64,000 bases of DNA from Corallincola holothuriorum (GTDB lineage Bacteria > Pseudomonadota > Gammaproteobacteria > Enterobacterales > Neiellaceae). Positions 1 to 8,540 of this stretch are shown piece after piece. The position numbers and the translations under genes were made by a program. The number at the start of each line of letters is the position of its first letter. Within the stretch, counting starts at the first letter, position 1. The stretch spans positions 62,001 through 126,000 of the forward strand of contig NZ_QPID01000003.1 in NCBI RefSeq assembly GCF_003336225.1, in the 5' to 3' direction. The notes below the pieces were generated by a model, which was given only the letters and a program-made list of their open reading frames with translations, ran no database searches and had not been told where the DNA came from.

Positions 1-2392
1 TCAATGGCACCATTTCGCCGCTTTGGGTGCGCACATAAAACCGGATCAAATCGGATTCTTCATCGCGATATTCGGTTTCTGCCTGCATCATCACCCGGAA
101 TACTTTGCCGTAAAGATTAAAGTCGTTGACGTAGGAGGAGCCCAACATGGTTTGCAGGGTTGAAAATATCTCGGTCAGCGAGATCCCCTGTACTTTGGCT
201 TTTGGCCTGTCTACATCGACAAACAACTGTGGCACATCGGCACGGAAGTTACTGAAAGCGCCAGCGATTTCTGGACGCTCATTGGCATTTAAAATCATGC
301 CGCCCATGGTGGCTGCTATCTCTTCTGTTGGGCGCCCTTGGGTGTCTTGTAGAAAGAACTCAACGCCACCAACATTACCTACGCCGGGCAGGGGAGGTAA
401 TGAGAAGGCAAAGGCTCTGGCTTGTGGAAAGGTTGCTAGCTTGCCTTGCACTTTGCGTACGATGGCCGCCTCCGTGAGAGCGGGATCTTCACGTTCATCC
501 CAGTCAGCCAATGTCACAATCAACAGCCCAGCATTGGACGATACCGCTTGGGATACAATGCTGTAGCCACTCACTGATATCACCTTTTCGACCCCGGGTT
601 CCTCTTTTACTGCCGCGATCATCTGCTCAACCACCACTTTGCTGCGATTCAGCGAGGAGCCATCAGGTAACTGGATATCCACAAAGAATGCTTTTTTGTC
701 CTCGGTGGGAACAAAGCTGGTGGGCAGGACTTGGCTTAAACCGCCGATACTGGCGATGATCACGAGGTAGACCACGCCGACCAATAGCGACTTGCGCACC
801 AACGAGGCGACCCAACCGCTGTAGCCACTGGTAAGGCGATTAAACTGTTTGTTGAACCAGGCGTGAAAGCCTTTGTCATGCTGCTTTGGTGCTTTCAACA
901 TCACGGCGCACAATGCTGGACTCAGGGACAGTGCGTTCACCGATGAGATAAGTACCGCAATGCAGATGGTCACGGAGAACTGTGCATACATTTTGCCGGT
1001 GATCCCAGGCATTACAGCGGTGGGGGCGAACACTGCCAACAGTACCAAGGTGGTGGCGATCACCGGACCGGTGACCTGCTTCATCGATTCAATGGTGGCA
1101 TCCCGCGCTGACATCCCTTGTTCTTCCATTAAGCGGGTGACGTTTTCCACCACGATGATGGCGTCGTCCACCACGATGCCGATGGCAAGGATTAATGCGA
1201 ACAGTGTCACTGTGTTGATGGTCATGCCCGTTGCCAACAGAAAAGCAAAGGTGCCAATTAAGGAGACCGGAATCGCAATTGCCGGGATCAAGGTTTGTCT
1301 GATGTTTTGTAGAAACAGATAGACCACCAACACCACCAAACCAAGGGCTTGCAGCAGGGTGACGATCATCTCTTCAATGGATACCTCAACAAAACTGGTG
1401 GTGTCATAGTAAACGCCCCAGTCTAGCCCTTCCGGAAAGTTCTGCTTTAGCCTGGCCATTTCGGCACGAACACCTTTCGCCACCTCTAGGGCATTAGCAT
1501 CGGATGCTTGGTTAATAAAGATCAACGAAGAGGGGCGGCCGTCGAGCAGTGCTTCTGCGTCGTAGCTTTGTGCGCCTAACTCGATCCGGGCGATATCTTT
1601 GAGCCTGACGCTGCTGCCATCTTCATTGGCGCGCAGCACGATCTCTCGAAACTCTTCGACATCGGTGAGGCGGCCTTTGGCTTGCAACGTATATTGAAAT
1701 TTCTGATCGCCACTGGCGGGTGGTGCGCCAATGCGTCCTGCCGGTACCTGAACATTTTGTTCTTGCAAAGATTCCCGCACATCATTGACGGTAATGGCTA
1801 AGCCCGCCATGCGGTCTGGGTTGAGCCAGATGCGAATGGCGTAATCCATCGAACCAATGATGTCGGCCTTAGACACGCCAGGAACCCGAGCTAAGTTGTC
1901 CTTAACATTGATCGCCATGTAGTTGTTGATAAACAGGTTGTCATAGCGATCATCCGGCGAGAACAGGCTGACAGCCATCAGCAGGTTAGGACTTTGCTTC
2001 TCTACCTTCACCCCTTCCCGTTTGACCTCTTCAGGTAAGCGAGCGGTGGCGATCTGTACCCGATTGCTGACGTTGACTTGCGCCATATCAGCATCGGTAC
2101 CCACTTCAAAAGTGACCGTGAGATTGTAGCTGCCATCATTGGCGGAGCGGGATTCCATGTAGATCATCCCTTCCACGCCGTTAACCTCGGCTTCAATTAC
2201 CTTGGCGATGGTGTCCTTGACGGTTTCAGCACTGGCACCGGCATAAGAGGTACTGACATTCACGCTGGGGGGCGCCAGATCGGGGAATTCGGAGATCGGT
2301 AACACCATCATCGACAGCAGCCCTGAGAGGGTCAAAACGATGGCAATAACAAAGGCGAATTTAGGACGATTAATAAAAACCTGACTGATCAT
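1..2392 (-). CDS. RND (HAE1-type) efflux permease, C-terminus cut by window edge
   Basis: Inner-membrane proton/drug antiporter of the AcrB/MexB family. It would act in a tripartite pump with the adaptor encoded just upstream. No stop appears before position 1, so 797 codons are visible out of the usual 1,020-1,050. The start is the ATG at 2392 (protein begins MISQVFINRPKFAF), giving the typical first transmembrane helix. The proton-relay Asp pair is present in the segment GIVVDDAIIVVEN, and the porter-domain motif VNVSTSYAGASAETV is visible near the N-terminus. The adaptor gene stops 21 bases before this start, so the two form one operon. The substrate cannot be told from the sequence. Family call is firm. 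Confidence 0.95.
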   Translation of the reverse strand, partial: MISQVFINRPKFAFVIAIVLTLSGLLSMMVLPISEFPDLAPPSVNVSTSYAGASAETVKDTIAKVIEAEVNGVEGMIYMESRSANDGSYNLTVTFEVGTDADMAQVNVSNRVQIATARLPEEVKREGVKVEKQSPNLLMAVSLFSPDDRYDNLFINNYMAINVKDNLARVPGVSKADIIGSMDYAIRIWLNPDRMAGLAITVNDVRESLQEQNVQVPAGRIGAPPASGDQKFQYTLQAKGRLTDVEEFREIVLRANEDGSSVRLKDIARIELGAQSYDAEALLDGRPSSLIFINQASDANALEVAKGVRAEMARLKQNFPEGLDWGVYYDTTSFVEVSIEEMIVTLLQALGLVVLVVYLFLQNIRQTLIPAIAIPVSLIGTFAFLLATGMTINTVTLFALILAIGIVVDDAIIVVENVTRLMEEQGMSARDATIESMKQVTGPVIATTLVLLAVFAPTAVMPGITGKMYAQFSVTICIAVLISSVNALSLSPALCAVMLKAPKQHDKGFHAWFNKQFNRLTSGYSGWVASLVRKSLLVGVVYLVIIASIGGLSQVLPTSFVPTEDKKAFFVDIQLPDGSSLNRSKVVVEQMIAAVKEEPGVEKVISVSGYSIVSQAVSSNAGLLIVTLADWDEREDPALTEAAIVRKVQGKLATFPQARAFAFSLPPLPGVGNVGGVEFFLQDTQGRPTEEIAATMGGMILNANERPEIAGAFSNFRADVPQLFVDVDRPKAKVQGISLTEIFSTLQTMLGSSYVNDFNLYGKVFRVMMQAETEYRDEESDLIRFYVRTQSGEMVPL

Positions 2393-2413
2393 AAGTATGT
2401 TCCCTGCCTAAAA

Positions 2414-3562
2414 TCAGCCTTGATTTTCGAATGGTGTGGCTTCTGCCATTTGGGTTTCAACTTCTAACCCTGGACGCACTTTTTGCAGCCCTTCGATGAT
2501 GATCTTTTCACCGGCTTCGAGGCCTGACTCCACGCGCCATTTAACGCCGTAGCGCCCGGACATTTTCACTTGCCTTTTTTCCACCTTATTGTCGCTGTTA
2601 ACGACCAGAACAAAGCGGCCCAATTGATCTTCCTGGATAGCGACCTGGGGTATCAGTAGTGCCTCAACTTGCTCTGGCACATTGACAATTGCAGTGACGA
2701 ACATGCCGGGCAGTAACGCTTTGTTGGAGTTAGCAAACAGCGCTCGGACGGTGACGGTGCCTGTGGTGGGGTCAACGCGGTTATCGACAAAATCGATCTG
2801 ACCCGTCTGTTCGTACATCTCGCCATTGGGCAGACGCATCTCGATGACCAGGTCAGATGCCTTTATCGCTGGTTCGCCATTATCACCACCGTCATTGCGG
2901 TACTTGGCGATAACCTTCTCACTGGCCTGAAAGTTGACTTCAATAGGATCTAAATTGACTAGGGTTGCGAGTGAGCGTTCGGGGGAGATGAGATCGCCTT
3001 CGGATACTTTCGAGCGGCTCATTCGGCCACTGATAGGCGCGACAATTTTGGTATAACTGAGATTGAGTTTGGCGGCTTTTAATGCCGCTTTGGCCCGTGA
3101 AACTTCCGCCTCGGTATCTAGCTTGTAGCCGGTCAGTTCATCCATCTCTTTGGCACTGATGACGCCAGCAGCGAAGATCTCCGTACCGCGGTTATAATTG
3201 CTGAAGGCAACCTTTTTTGCCGCAACGGCTTGCTGTAACCGAGCTTCTGCTTGAGCAACTTCGGTGGCGTAAGTGTCTGGGTCAATTTCAAACAGCAGAT
3301 CACCTTTGGCGACATCGGCGCCTTCTTGAAACACTCTTCGTAGCAGTAGCCCAGAGACACGGGCGTTGATGGTGGTGTCTTCATTGGCTTGGGTACGACC
3401 AACAAACTCACTGTTAGGTGTAATGGATTCAATACCCGCTGCAACCACGATGACACTGGGTTTCGGTGGGGGAGGAGGGGCTTGTTTATTGTCGCATCCC
3501 GTAGCTAGCAAGAGTCCGACTATACAAAGTGTCCAGTGCAATGTTCCGTGTACTTTGTTCAT
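2414..3562 (-). CDS. RND efflux periplasmic adaptor lipoprotein (AcrA/MexA-like)
   Basis: Membrane-fusion protein that links the RND permease to an outer-membrane channel. I chose the ATG at 3562 (MNKVHGTLHW), 382 residues, because it gives a clean lipoprotein signal with lipobox LLATGC, so Cys would be lipidated. The reading frame continues upstream to 3640, and an ATG giving MKFRRNLRF is also possible. The body shows the usual order: barrel-sandwich half, helical hairpin (about residues 90-160), second lipoyl half (IVAPISGRMS), beta-barrel and membrane-proximal region. It is the first gene of a two-gene operon with the permease; no outer-membrane factor or regulator gene lies next to it. 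Confidence 0.93.
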   Translation of the reverse strand: MNKVHGTLHWTLCIVGLLLATGCDNKQAPPPPPKPSVIVVAAGIESITPNSEFVGRTQANEDTTINARVSGLLLRRVFQEGADVAKGDLLFEIDPDTYATEVAQAEARLQQAVAAKKVAFSNYNRGTEIFAAGVISAKEMDELTGYKLDTEAEVSRAKAALKAAKLNLSYTKIVAPISGRMSRSKVSEGDLISPERSLATLVNLDPIEVNFQASEKVIAKYRNDGGDNGEPAIKASDLVIEMRLPNGEMYEQTGQIDFVDNRVDPTTGTVTVRALFANSNKALLPGMFVTAIVNVPEQVEALLIPQVAIQEDQLGRFVLVVNSDNKVEKRQVKMSGRYGVKWRVESGLEAGEKIIIEGLQKVRPGLEVETQMAEATPFENQG

Positions 3563-3869
3563 ATTGAATCTCAAATTACGTCTAAATTTCATTACCCAAG
3601 TGATAATGGTGAGGTCTATTTCGGAAATGTTGTTTAACATCCCATCATGATGATTCTAGCCATGAGCGGATGCTGCAAGACGGTGGCTAACTTTATGAAT
3701 CAGCGCATTTTTTCTGGCTTTAAGGATAGACGATATTCTCTATGAAAAACCATGAATTTGATAAATTCATTAATGAATCAAGTCGCTTATCGAGCTTCCA
3801 CTAGATTTAGACTGTGCTCGTTAGAAAATCGGCGTGTTGTCTGATGTGAACTGATGCTGCGATGTCACG
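3563..3869. other. Intergenic region upstream of the efflux operon
   Basis: About 300 bases between the efflux adaptor and the next gene, both on the minus strand. It must contain the promoter of the efflux operon. The one clear feature is the 14-base perfect palindrome at 3765-3778, annotated separately. No gene or RNA is recognised. Confidence 0.5.
3765..3778. promoter_or_regulatory. Perfect palindrome, possible operator
   Basis: ATTCATTAATGAAT is a perfect 14-base inverted repeat about 200 bases upstream of the efflux adaptor start. TetR-family repressors of RND pumps bind such short AT-rich palindromes, but no regulator gene is adjacent, so the role is only a guess. Confidence 0.3.
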
Positions 3870-4538
3870 CTAGCCGTGTTGATAGCGTTGCTGCCAATTG
3901 TTCACTCGACTTTGCAGCGGCGCTTTGATAGGAATGCCTGAATCCAACGTTTGATTTAAGTTCAGAATATCGCCGGTGCGTTGGTAGTCAGCCATCCCCG
4001 CGCTATTTGCCCAGTAATAGATCCCCCAATTGTGCAGATCCCAGGCAGAGTCATAAGGGTTGTGCTCATAATCGACGTAGAATAGCTGGTTGTCGGCGCA
4101 GACAAAATTGGCAGGAAAGTAGTCCAGATTCAGGCCTGCGTGTTGGGCAATTTTTGAGATCTGATAGAGCTGTGGCAACACTGTTTCGACATTGCCATCT
4201 GCAATAAGGTCGTTTGCTAATACGCCTTCAATGTATGACTTGACCAAAAATCCACGCTGTTCATCGTGACTGAGTAACTTAGGTACGGGTATGCCCAGGC
4301 GGTCTAGGGTGTGATAGGCATTCAGTTCAACCGTGACTTTGTTCTGATTGCCAAAATCATAATAGGGACACGGTTCGTCATGCATCATTTTGACGACGTA
4401 TTTGCAGCCGTTATTGGTGGCCAAATAGGAATAGGCTGACTTGCCGCGGCCGAGAAAAGCGGTGAGTGTCAGTAGCCCTTGCTCGGTTTCCAATGTTGTA
4501 CCTAGCTGTTGCCCTGCTGTTTGCATAACTGCTTCCAT
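3870..4538 (-). CDS. Kinase-fold (APH/RIO-like) phosphotransferase, unknown substrate
   Basis: A 222-residue cytoplasmic protein with protein-kinase-like features. There is a Gly-containing N-lobe segment (TAFLGRGKSAYSYLA), a candidate ATP-binding Lys in KYVVKMMHD, a catalytic-loop-like LNLDYFPANFV (Asp and Asn in the expected order), and a metal-binding VDYEHNPYDSAWD in the place of the DFG/DFE motif. These look intact, so activity is plausible. The protein is shorter than aminoglycoside or choline kinases and resembles small bacterial Kdo/RIO-type kinases. The start could be the second Met (MQTAGQQ, ATG at 4526). It appears to be a single gene. Substrate unknown. Confidence 0.7.
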   Translation of the reverse strand: MEAVMQTAGQQLGTTLETEQGLLTLTAFLGRGKSAYSYLATNNGCKYVVKMMHDEPCPYYDFGNQNKVTVELNAYHTLDRLGIPVPKLLSHDEQRGFLVKSYIEGVLANDLIADGNVETVLPQLYQISKIAQHAGLNLDYFPANFVCADNQLFYVDYEHNPYDSAWDLHNWGIYYWANSAGMADYQRTGDILNLNQTLDSGIPIKAPLQSRVNNWQQRYQHG

Positions 4539-4736
4539 TACATCGTCACTGATAGTGCGATTCTAAGTTGTTGCATCTATTTGACTTTGCTTGAGGTCAA
4601 TGGAAAGCCGCCCCGTTTTACTCCTCTGATTAAGCAGAGAGCTCGATCACCTTTTTTGTCATCGAACAAAGCGAACAGTGTTTTCACAGTGAGTTAGTCA
4701 AATCGACAACACAGTGGTCAAACTCATTATTTACTG

Positions 4737-4764
4737 TTGTTCAATATGTATCCAGTTATATAAT
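4737..4764 (+). promoter_or_regulatory. Sigma70-like promoter upstream of the DUF3192 gene
   Basis: TTGTTC at 4737-4742 and a perfect TATAAT at 4759-4764 with a 16-base spacer. Transcription would start near 4771 and give a leader of about 80 bases before the ATG at 4854. Confidence 0.5.
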
Positions 4765-4813
4765 TTATTTCATAAATACAGATGGTTATGTTTTTGGCAT
4801 GCGCGTTGCTAAT

Positions 4814-4832
4814 TAACTATCCGAGATAGTTA
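4814..4832. promoter_or_regulatory. Inverted repeat in the 5' leader of the DUF3192 gene
   Basis: TAACTATC-CGA-GATAGTTA, two perfect 8-base arms separated by 3 bases. A further GATAGTT follows at 4844-4850, over the ribosome-binding region. It could be a hairpin in the leader or a repressor site. Function inferred only. Confidence 0.3.
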
Positions 4833-4853
4833 GACTTACTAAGGGATAGTTGT

Positions 4854-5219
4854 ATGAAGAAGACCTGCTTGCTACTTGCGTTGGCATTGCCACTGACATT
4901 AACTGGATGTGTTATCGCTGTTGGCGGCGATGGCGACCGCACCAGCTGGAGTTCTGACTGGGAAGATCGGGAGCGAATCAACCGCGAAAAACTGGAAAAA
5001 ATGGAAGTCGGCGCGGCGATGGATCAGGTGCGAATGACCATGGGTACCGCTGATTTTGATGAGAAGCTGGTGAAGGGCGATGACAACTATCGCTTGTTGT
5101 ATTACCGCACACAGCGCCAGCAAAAAGATGGTATCACCAGCAAAGATGAGTGCACACCGTTAGTCTTTAAAAATGGCCAGTTGATCGGTTGGGGTGATAG
5201 CGCGGTAGCGCAGATCTAA
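4854..5219 (+). CDS. DUF3192 family lipoprotein
   Basis: A 121-residue lipoprotein. The signal peptide MKKTCLLLALALPLTLTGC ends in lipobox LTGC and lipidation would be at Cys19. The mature part matches what I know of the DUF3192 family of marine gammaproteobacteria: a charged region after the Cys, a segment like GAAMDQVRMTMGTADF, and the conserved KDECTPLVFKNGQLIGWG near the C-terminus. The layout resembles SmpA/BamE-type small envelope lipoproteins. AGGGA lies 8 bases before the ATG. It appears monocistronic, ending in the hairpin at 5243-5264. Function unknown. Confidence 0.85.
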   Translation: MKKTCLLLALALPLTLTGCVIAVGGDGDRTSWSSDWEDRERINREKLEKMEVGAAMDQVRMTMGTADFDEKLVKGDDNYRLLYYRTQRQQKDGITSKDECTPLVFKNGQLIGWGDSAVAQI

Positions 5220-5242
5220 CGGAGCGATCAGGGTGGCACTCT

Positions 5243-5264
5243 ATAGGGCGCAGCTGCGCCCTAT
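5243..5264. terminator. Palindromic hairpin between convergent genes
   Basis: A perfect 22-base palindrome centred on GCAGCTGC with flanking ATAGGGC/GCCCTAT. It sits between the stops of two convergent genes. The T-tract is weak (TATTACTTT), so it is terminator-like rather than a classic intrinsic terminator. Confidence 0.55.
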
Positions 5265-5283
5265 TACTTTGTGATGACAATAG

Positions 5284-6195
5284 TTAGCGAGTCGTCTGAC
5301 TCAGTTCATCCAGCTGTTTGGCGTTAAGAAAACCTTCTGCCGCTCCTTTCTCGCCAATCTTCCAAGACGCAAAGCGCACCGCTTGTTGCAGTGCCTGATA
5401 GGGATTGCCTAGGCTCAGCCAGCCATGTACAAACGCTGAAAATAGCGCATCACCGGCACCGACAGTATTGATGATTGGCCGGGTCGTGATGGCGGGTGTA
5501 TGGTAGAACTGACTGTCTTCAGCCACAAACATCAACGCACCTTCGCGGCCACGCCCCATGACAATAATTTGGTTGTGGTAGCGTTGATAGAGCTCACCAA
5601 TAAAGGCCTCTGGCTCGCGGCCGTGCAAGCCTTCGTCGCTAAGGAAAAGGATATCGGCGGCTGCCATAAAATCTCGATTGTAGTCGTCATCAGGATCCGC
5701 CAGCACATGGACATCGGTGGCGATGGGCTTACCACTGGCTTTCACCTCTGCGAGCAGGGCGCGGTTGTAGTTGATGTTACACATCACAGCTAACTGGCAT
5801 CGGCGCAGCTTTTCATCGAATAGCTGGCGATCAAACTCAGTCTCTTGGATCTGCTTTAGATCCACATGGATTTGGCGTTGGCCGTCGGGGGCATACAGGA
5901 TCACCGATGCTGGGGTTTGCGCCAGTGTGCGACATACACCGTGGTGGCTAATGCCTAACTGTTTTAGCTCTGTCTCGACGATGGGGGCATTGACGTCGTT
6001 GCCAATCATCGAAACCATTTCCACTGGGTGCCCCAGTGTATGTAACGCTTTGGCAACGTTATATCCCACTCCTGAGACCGTCGTATTAATGCGGTCGAAG
6101 GCATAAGTGACCGGAAAGTAGTTCAGGGGGAAACCATCGATAGCCAGTGTGGTCTCAATATTGATTAAGCCAGAGACCATGATTTCAGTTGCCAT
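5284..6195 (-). CDS. PfkB/ribokinase-family carbohydrate kinase
   Basis: A 303-residue cytoplasmic sugar or nucleoside kinase. I chose the ATG at 6195 (MATEIMVSGLINIETT) because AAGGA stands about 8 bases upstream; the reading frame extends further upstream without support. Family marks include the N-terminal substrate-binding segment TTVSGVGYNVAKALHTLG, a central VMGRGREGAL, and the catalytic anion-hole/base motif NTVGAGDALFSAF (Asp of GAGD). No transporter or isomerase lies next to it, so the substrate cannot be inferred from context. Confidence 0.88.
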   Translation of the reverse strand: MATEIMVSGLINIETTLAIDGFPLNYFPVTYAFDRINTTVSGVGYNVAKALHTLGHPVEMVSMIGNDVNAPIVETELKQLGISHHGVCRTLAQTPASVILYAPDGQRQIHVDLKQIQETEFDRQLFDEKLRRCQLAVMCNINYNRALLAEVKASGKPIATDVHVLADPDDDYNRDFMAAADILFLSDEGLHGREPEAFIGELYQRYHNQIIVMGRGREGALMFVAEDSQFYHTPAITTRPIINTVGAGDALFSAFVHGWLSLGNPYQALQQAVRFASWKIGEKGAAEGFLNAKQLDELSQTTR

Positions 6196-6437
6196 AAACG
6201 TGTCCTTACGAAGTTGTCGACCAGTTATAGTCATTGGGTTCACTGTCACCAGTTCGCTAGAGGCCCTTTTTAGCAAACCTTAAGTGTTGTTGTCTTTTGG
6301 CTAGATCATAGCGTTGAGTTTCGGGTACCGGCAGCAGAAAAAATGTCAGCGTTGATTAACAGTGCTTGCTTACTGTGACGAAGGCGCTAACGTATTGATT
6401 ATTAAATATTGAAATTTCACAAGCTAAGGAATTTACC

Positions 6438-6983
6438 ATGGCTGGATTAGCGCCAATGACAGAGCAGGCTCGCACGATAGCAAGACTCATGGCGGTAGCC
6501 ATGATGGTGTTAGGGGGGCTGGCGATTATTCTGCCGTTTGCCGTAGGGATCGCGGCAGCGATTATTGTTGGTATAGCGATTACTTTGACTGGCGTTATGG
6601 GGATTGCGGTCAGTAAACGGATGAAACAAGCGGGTTATCAAACCATCTCCGGTTTCCTTTATTGGGGCTATTTGATTGTCGGCGTATTGCTGATCTTGAT
6701 GCCAAAACTGACTCTGGGATTGGCCGCCTTCATGTTGGGTGCATTTTTTGTCTTTATCGGCGTACTAAGTTGGCGCGCAGCGCAAAATGATCTGTCTGCA
6801 GCGACCACCAAAAAAGTCAAAGGTGCATTAAGTATGCTGCTTGGCGTGGCAATCGTGCTCTCTGGGGCGAGTGGAATTGCATGGCTGATTGGTGTTTGCT
6901 TCGGCGTTAGTCTGTTTATGCAGGGAATGAACGTGTGGTCTACTGTGTCCCGTTCACCGGTGATGTTTGAAGCTGACAGCTAG
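6438..6983 (+). CDS. HdeD family (DUF308) membrane protein
   Basis: A 181-residue protein made almost wholly of six hydrophobic helices in three hairpins, as in E. coli HdeD, an acid-resistance-associated inner-membrane protein. AAGGA lies just before the ATG. It is a single gene. The stop is followed by a stable hairpin at 6997-7016. The role in acid stress is known for the E. coli member and is only inferred here. Confidence 0.8.
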   Translation: MAGLAPMTEQARTIARLMAVAMMVLGGLAIILPFAVGIAAAIIVGIAITLTGVMGIAVSKRMKQAGYQTISGFLYWGYLIVGVLLILMPKLTLGLAAFMLGAFFVFIGVLSWRAAQNDLSAATTKKVKGALSMLLGVAIVLSGASGIAWLIGVCFGVSLFMQGMNVWSTVSRSPVMFEADS

Positions 6984-6996
6984 CGTTTGCGGATCT

Positions 6997-7016
6997 CCCC
7001 TCTCATTCGAGAGGGG
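6997..7016. terminator. GC-rich hairpin between convergent genes
   Basis: CCCCTCTC-ATTC-GAGAGGGG, an 8-base perfect stem with a 4-base loop, just after the HdeD-like gene and before the stop of ldhA on the other strand. It has no T-tract on either side. Confidence 0.5.
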
Positions 7017-7047
7017 AACAAAACAAAGCTATGATTAACCGATCAAA

Positions 7048-8058
7048 TTAGTGATGATCTGGCGCTTCGCCAGCGATCTCGTTGCCATTAGCGCGACCTT
7101 CGAGAAACGTTTTCGCATTGTCGAGGGAGGTTTCAGCAATCGCTGTTAGCGCCTCGCTGGTAAGGAATGCCTGATGGCCAGTGAAAATCACATTGTGGCA
7201 GGCGGACAGGCGGCGGAAGACGTCATCCTGGATCACTTCGTCAGATAGATCTTCAAAGAACAGATCCTGTTCATTCTCGTAAACGTCCAACGCCAAGCCA
7301 CCGAGTTTGCTCTGCTTTAACGCGTCGATTGCTGCCACTGAATCGACCAGTCCTCCGCGACTGGTGTTGACTAACACGGTGCCGGGCATCATCTGTTGGA
7401 ATGCGGTGGCATCGAATAGATGTTGATTTTCCGGCGTGAGTGGACAGTGCAGAGTGATCACCTGACTCTGGGAAATTAGCTCTGGCAGCTCGACATAACG
7501 CCCTCCGAGTGCTTCAAACTCCGGGTTGGGATAGGGGTCAAAGCCAAGCAGGTCGCAGCCAAAGCCTTTCAGAATACGTGCGGCAGCCAAGCCAATTTTA
7601 CCTGTGCCCACTACACCCGCCGTGCGGCCATGCATGTTAAAGCCGGTTAAGCCTTCGAGGGAGAAATTGGCATCGCGGGTGCGCTGGTAAGCTTTGTGAA
7701 TACGTCGATTAAGGGTCATGATGAGAGCGATGGCGTGTTCGGCGACCGCTTCTGGAGAGTAAGCTGGCACTCGAGCCACGCGCATACCGAGGCGTCTAGC
7801 CGCGTCCAGATCAACATTATTGAAGCCAGCGCAGCGCATCAATAGTAGTTTGATACCCTGACTTGCCAGTACTTCCAGGGTTTCCTGGTCCAGATTGTCG
7901 TTAACAAAGGCGCAGACGGCGAAGGCATGTTGGGCGAGGGTGGCCGTCTTAGGATTCAGGTGAATATCAAAATATTCCAGCTCAAAACCGAATTCACTAT
8001 TACGCAGGTCAAAAAACTCACGGTCGTATTTTTTGGCGCTAAACAAACAGATTTTCAT
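7048..8058 (-). CDS. ldhA: Fermentative D-lactate dehydrogenase
   Basis: Reduces pyruvate to D-lactate with NADH in the cytoplasm. The 336 residues match the LdhA branch of D-2-hydroxyacid dehydrogenases. N-terminal MKICLFSAKKYDREFF is typical. The Rossmann motif is VVGTGKIGLAAARIL. The catalytic Arg lies in LVNTSRGGLVDS, the Glu in ALDVYENEQD, and the His in FTGHQAFLT. GAGGT stands about 5 bases before the ATG. It is transcribed away from lrgA/lrgB across a 107-base shared promoter region, which suggests a link between lactate/pyruvate metabolism and those membrane proteins. Confidence 0.95.
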   Translation of the reverse strand: MKICLFSAKKYDREFFDLRNSEFGFELEYFDIHLNPKTATLAQHAFAVCAFVNDNLDQETLEVLASQGIKLLLMRCAGFNNVDLDAARRLGMRVARVPAYSPEAVAEHAIALIMTLNRRIHKAYQRTRDANFSLEGLTGFNMHGRTAGVVGTGKIGLAAARILKGFGCDLLGFDPYPNPEFEALGGRYVELPELISQSQVITLHCPLTPENQHLFDATAFQQMMPGTVLVNTSRGGLVDSVAAIDALKQSKLGGLALDVYENEQDLFFEDLSDEVIQDDVFRRLSACHNVIFTGHQAFLTSEALTAIAETSLDNAKTFLEGRANGNEIAGEAPDHH

Positions 8059-8165
8059 AGTACCTCAGTTTTCTTAGCCACTTTCTTAGCAAGATGGGCA
8101 GCAAAGGTTTGCTGCCAGGGGAGGGTGAAAATATAATGCAGATCACACTTTAATGGGAGTCTGTT

Positions 8166-8540
8166 GTGACGTTTCCTTCCCTTTGTCGTCATATCGCAAG
8201 CTACGTGAGTAGTGTTTTGATCCTACTTCTCTGCCTTTTTGTCGGCCAGTTGGCGGCAAAATATTCTGGCGGTGTGCTCCCCGGCAGCATTGTCGGCATG
8301 ATCTTTTTAGCCTTGTTATTAAGCTTGGGGCTGGTGAAATTACATTGGGTTGAGGCCGGAGCGAACTTCCTGATCCGTTGGATGGCTTTGCTATTTGTAC
8401 CTATCGGGGTTGGCTTAATTGATAATCTTGAGTTGCTGGCAAACAGTCTGGTGGCGATCTTGCTTACCTGCTTACTTGGTACCGTGCTGATTATGGCCTT
8501 AGCGGGTTGGTTGTTTCAGGCGTTGGAGCGTCGTCAATGA
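8166..8540 (+). CDS. lrgA: CidA/LrgA family holin-like membrane protein
   Basis: A 124-residue, four-helix inner-membrane protein of the CidA/LrgA (YohJ) family. Conserved segments are GGVLPGSIVGMIFLALLL and RWMALLFVPIGVGL. Some members have been shown to work with LrgB as pyruvate transporters, others were described as holin/antiholin. The start is a GTG at 8166 with GGGAG 7 bases upstream. The stop overlaps the start of the next gene (ATGA), so the pair is translationally coupled. Confidence 0.9.
   Translation: MTFPSLCRHIASYVSSVLILLLCLFVGQLAAKYSGGVLPGSIVGMIFLALLLSLGLVKLHWVEAGANFLIRWMALLFVPIGVGLIDNLELLANSLVAILLTCLLGTVLIMALAGWLFQALERRQ

Larger units (their letters stand above)
4539..4853. 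other. Intergenic region with promoter for the DUF3192 gene
   Basis: About 315 AT-rich bases between divergent genes. It holds a sigma70-like promoter (4737-4764) and an 8-base inverted repeat close to the downstream start (4814-4832). No gene is supported here. Confidence 0.5.

Noticed and set aside
147-2302. Several long plus-strand frames over the first 2.3 kb
   Set aside because: They lie wholly inside the RND permease gene on the minus strand and have no protein-like composition.
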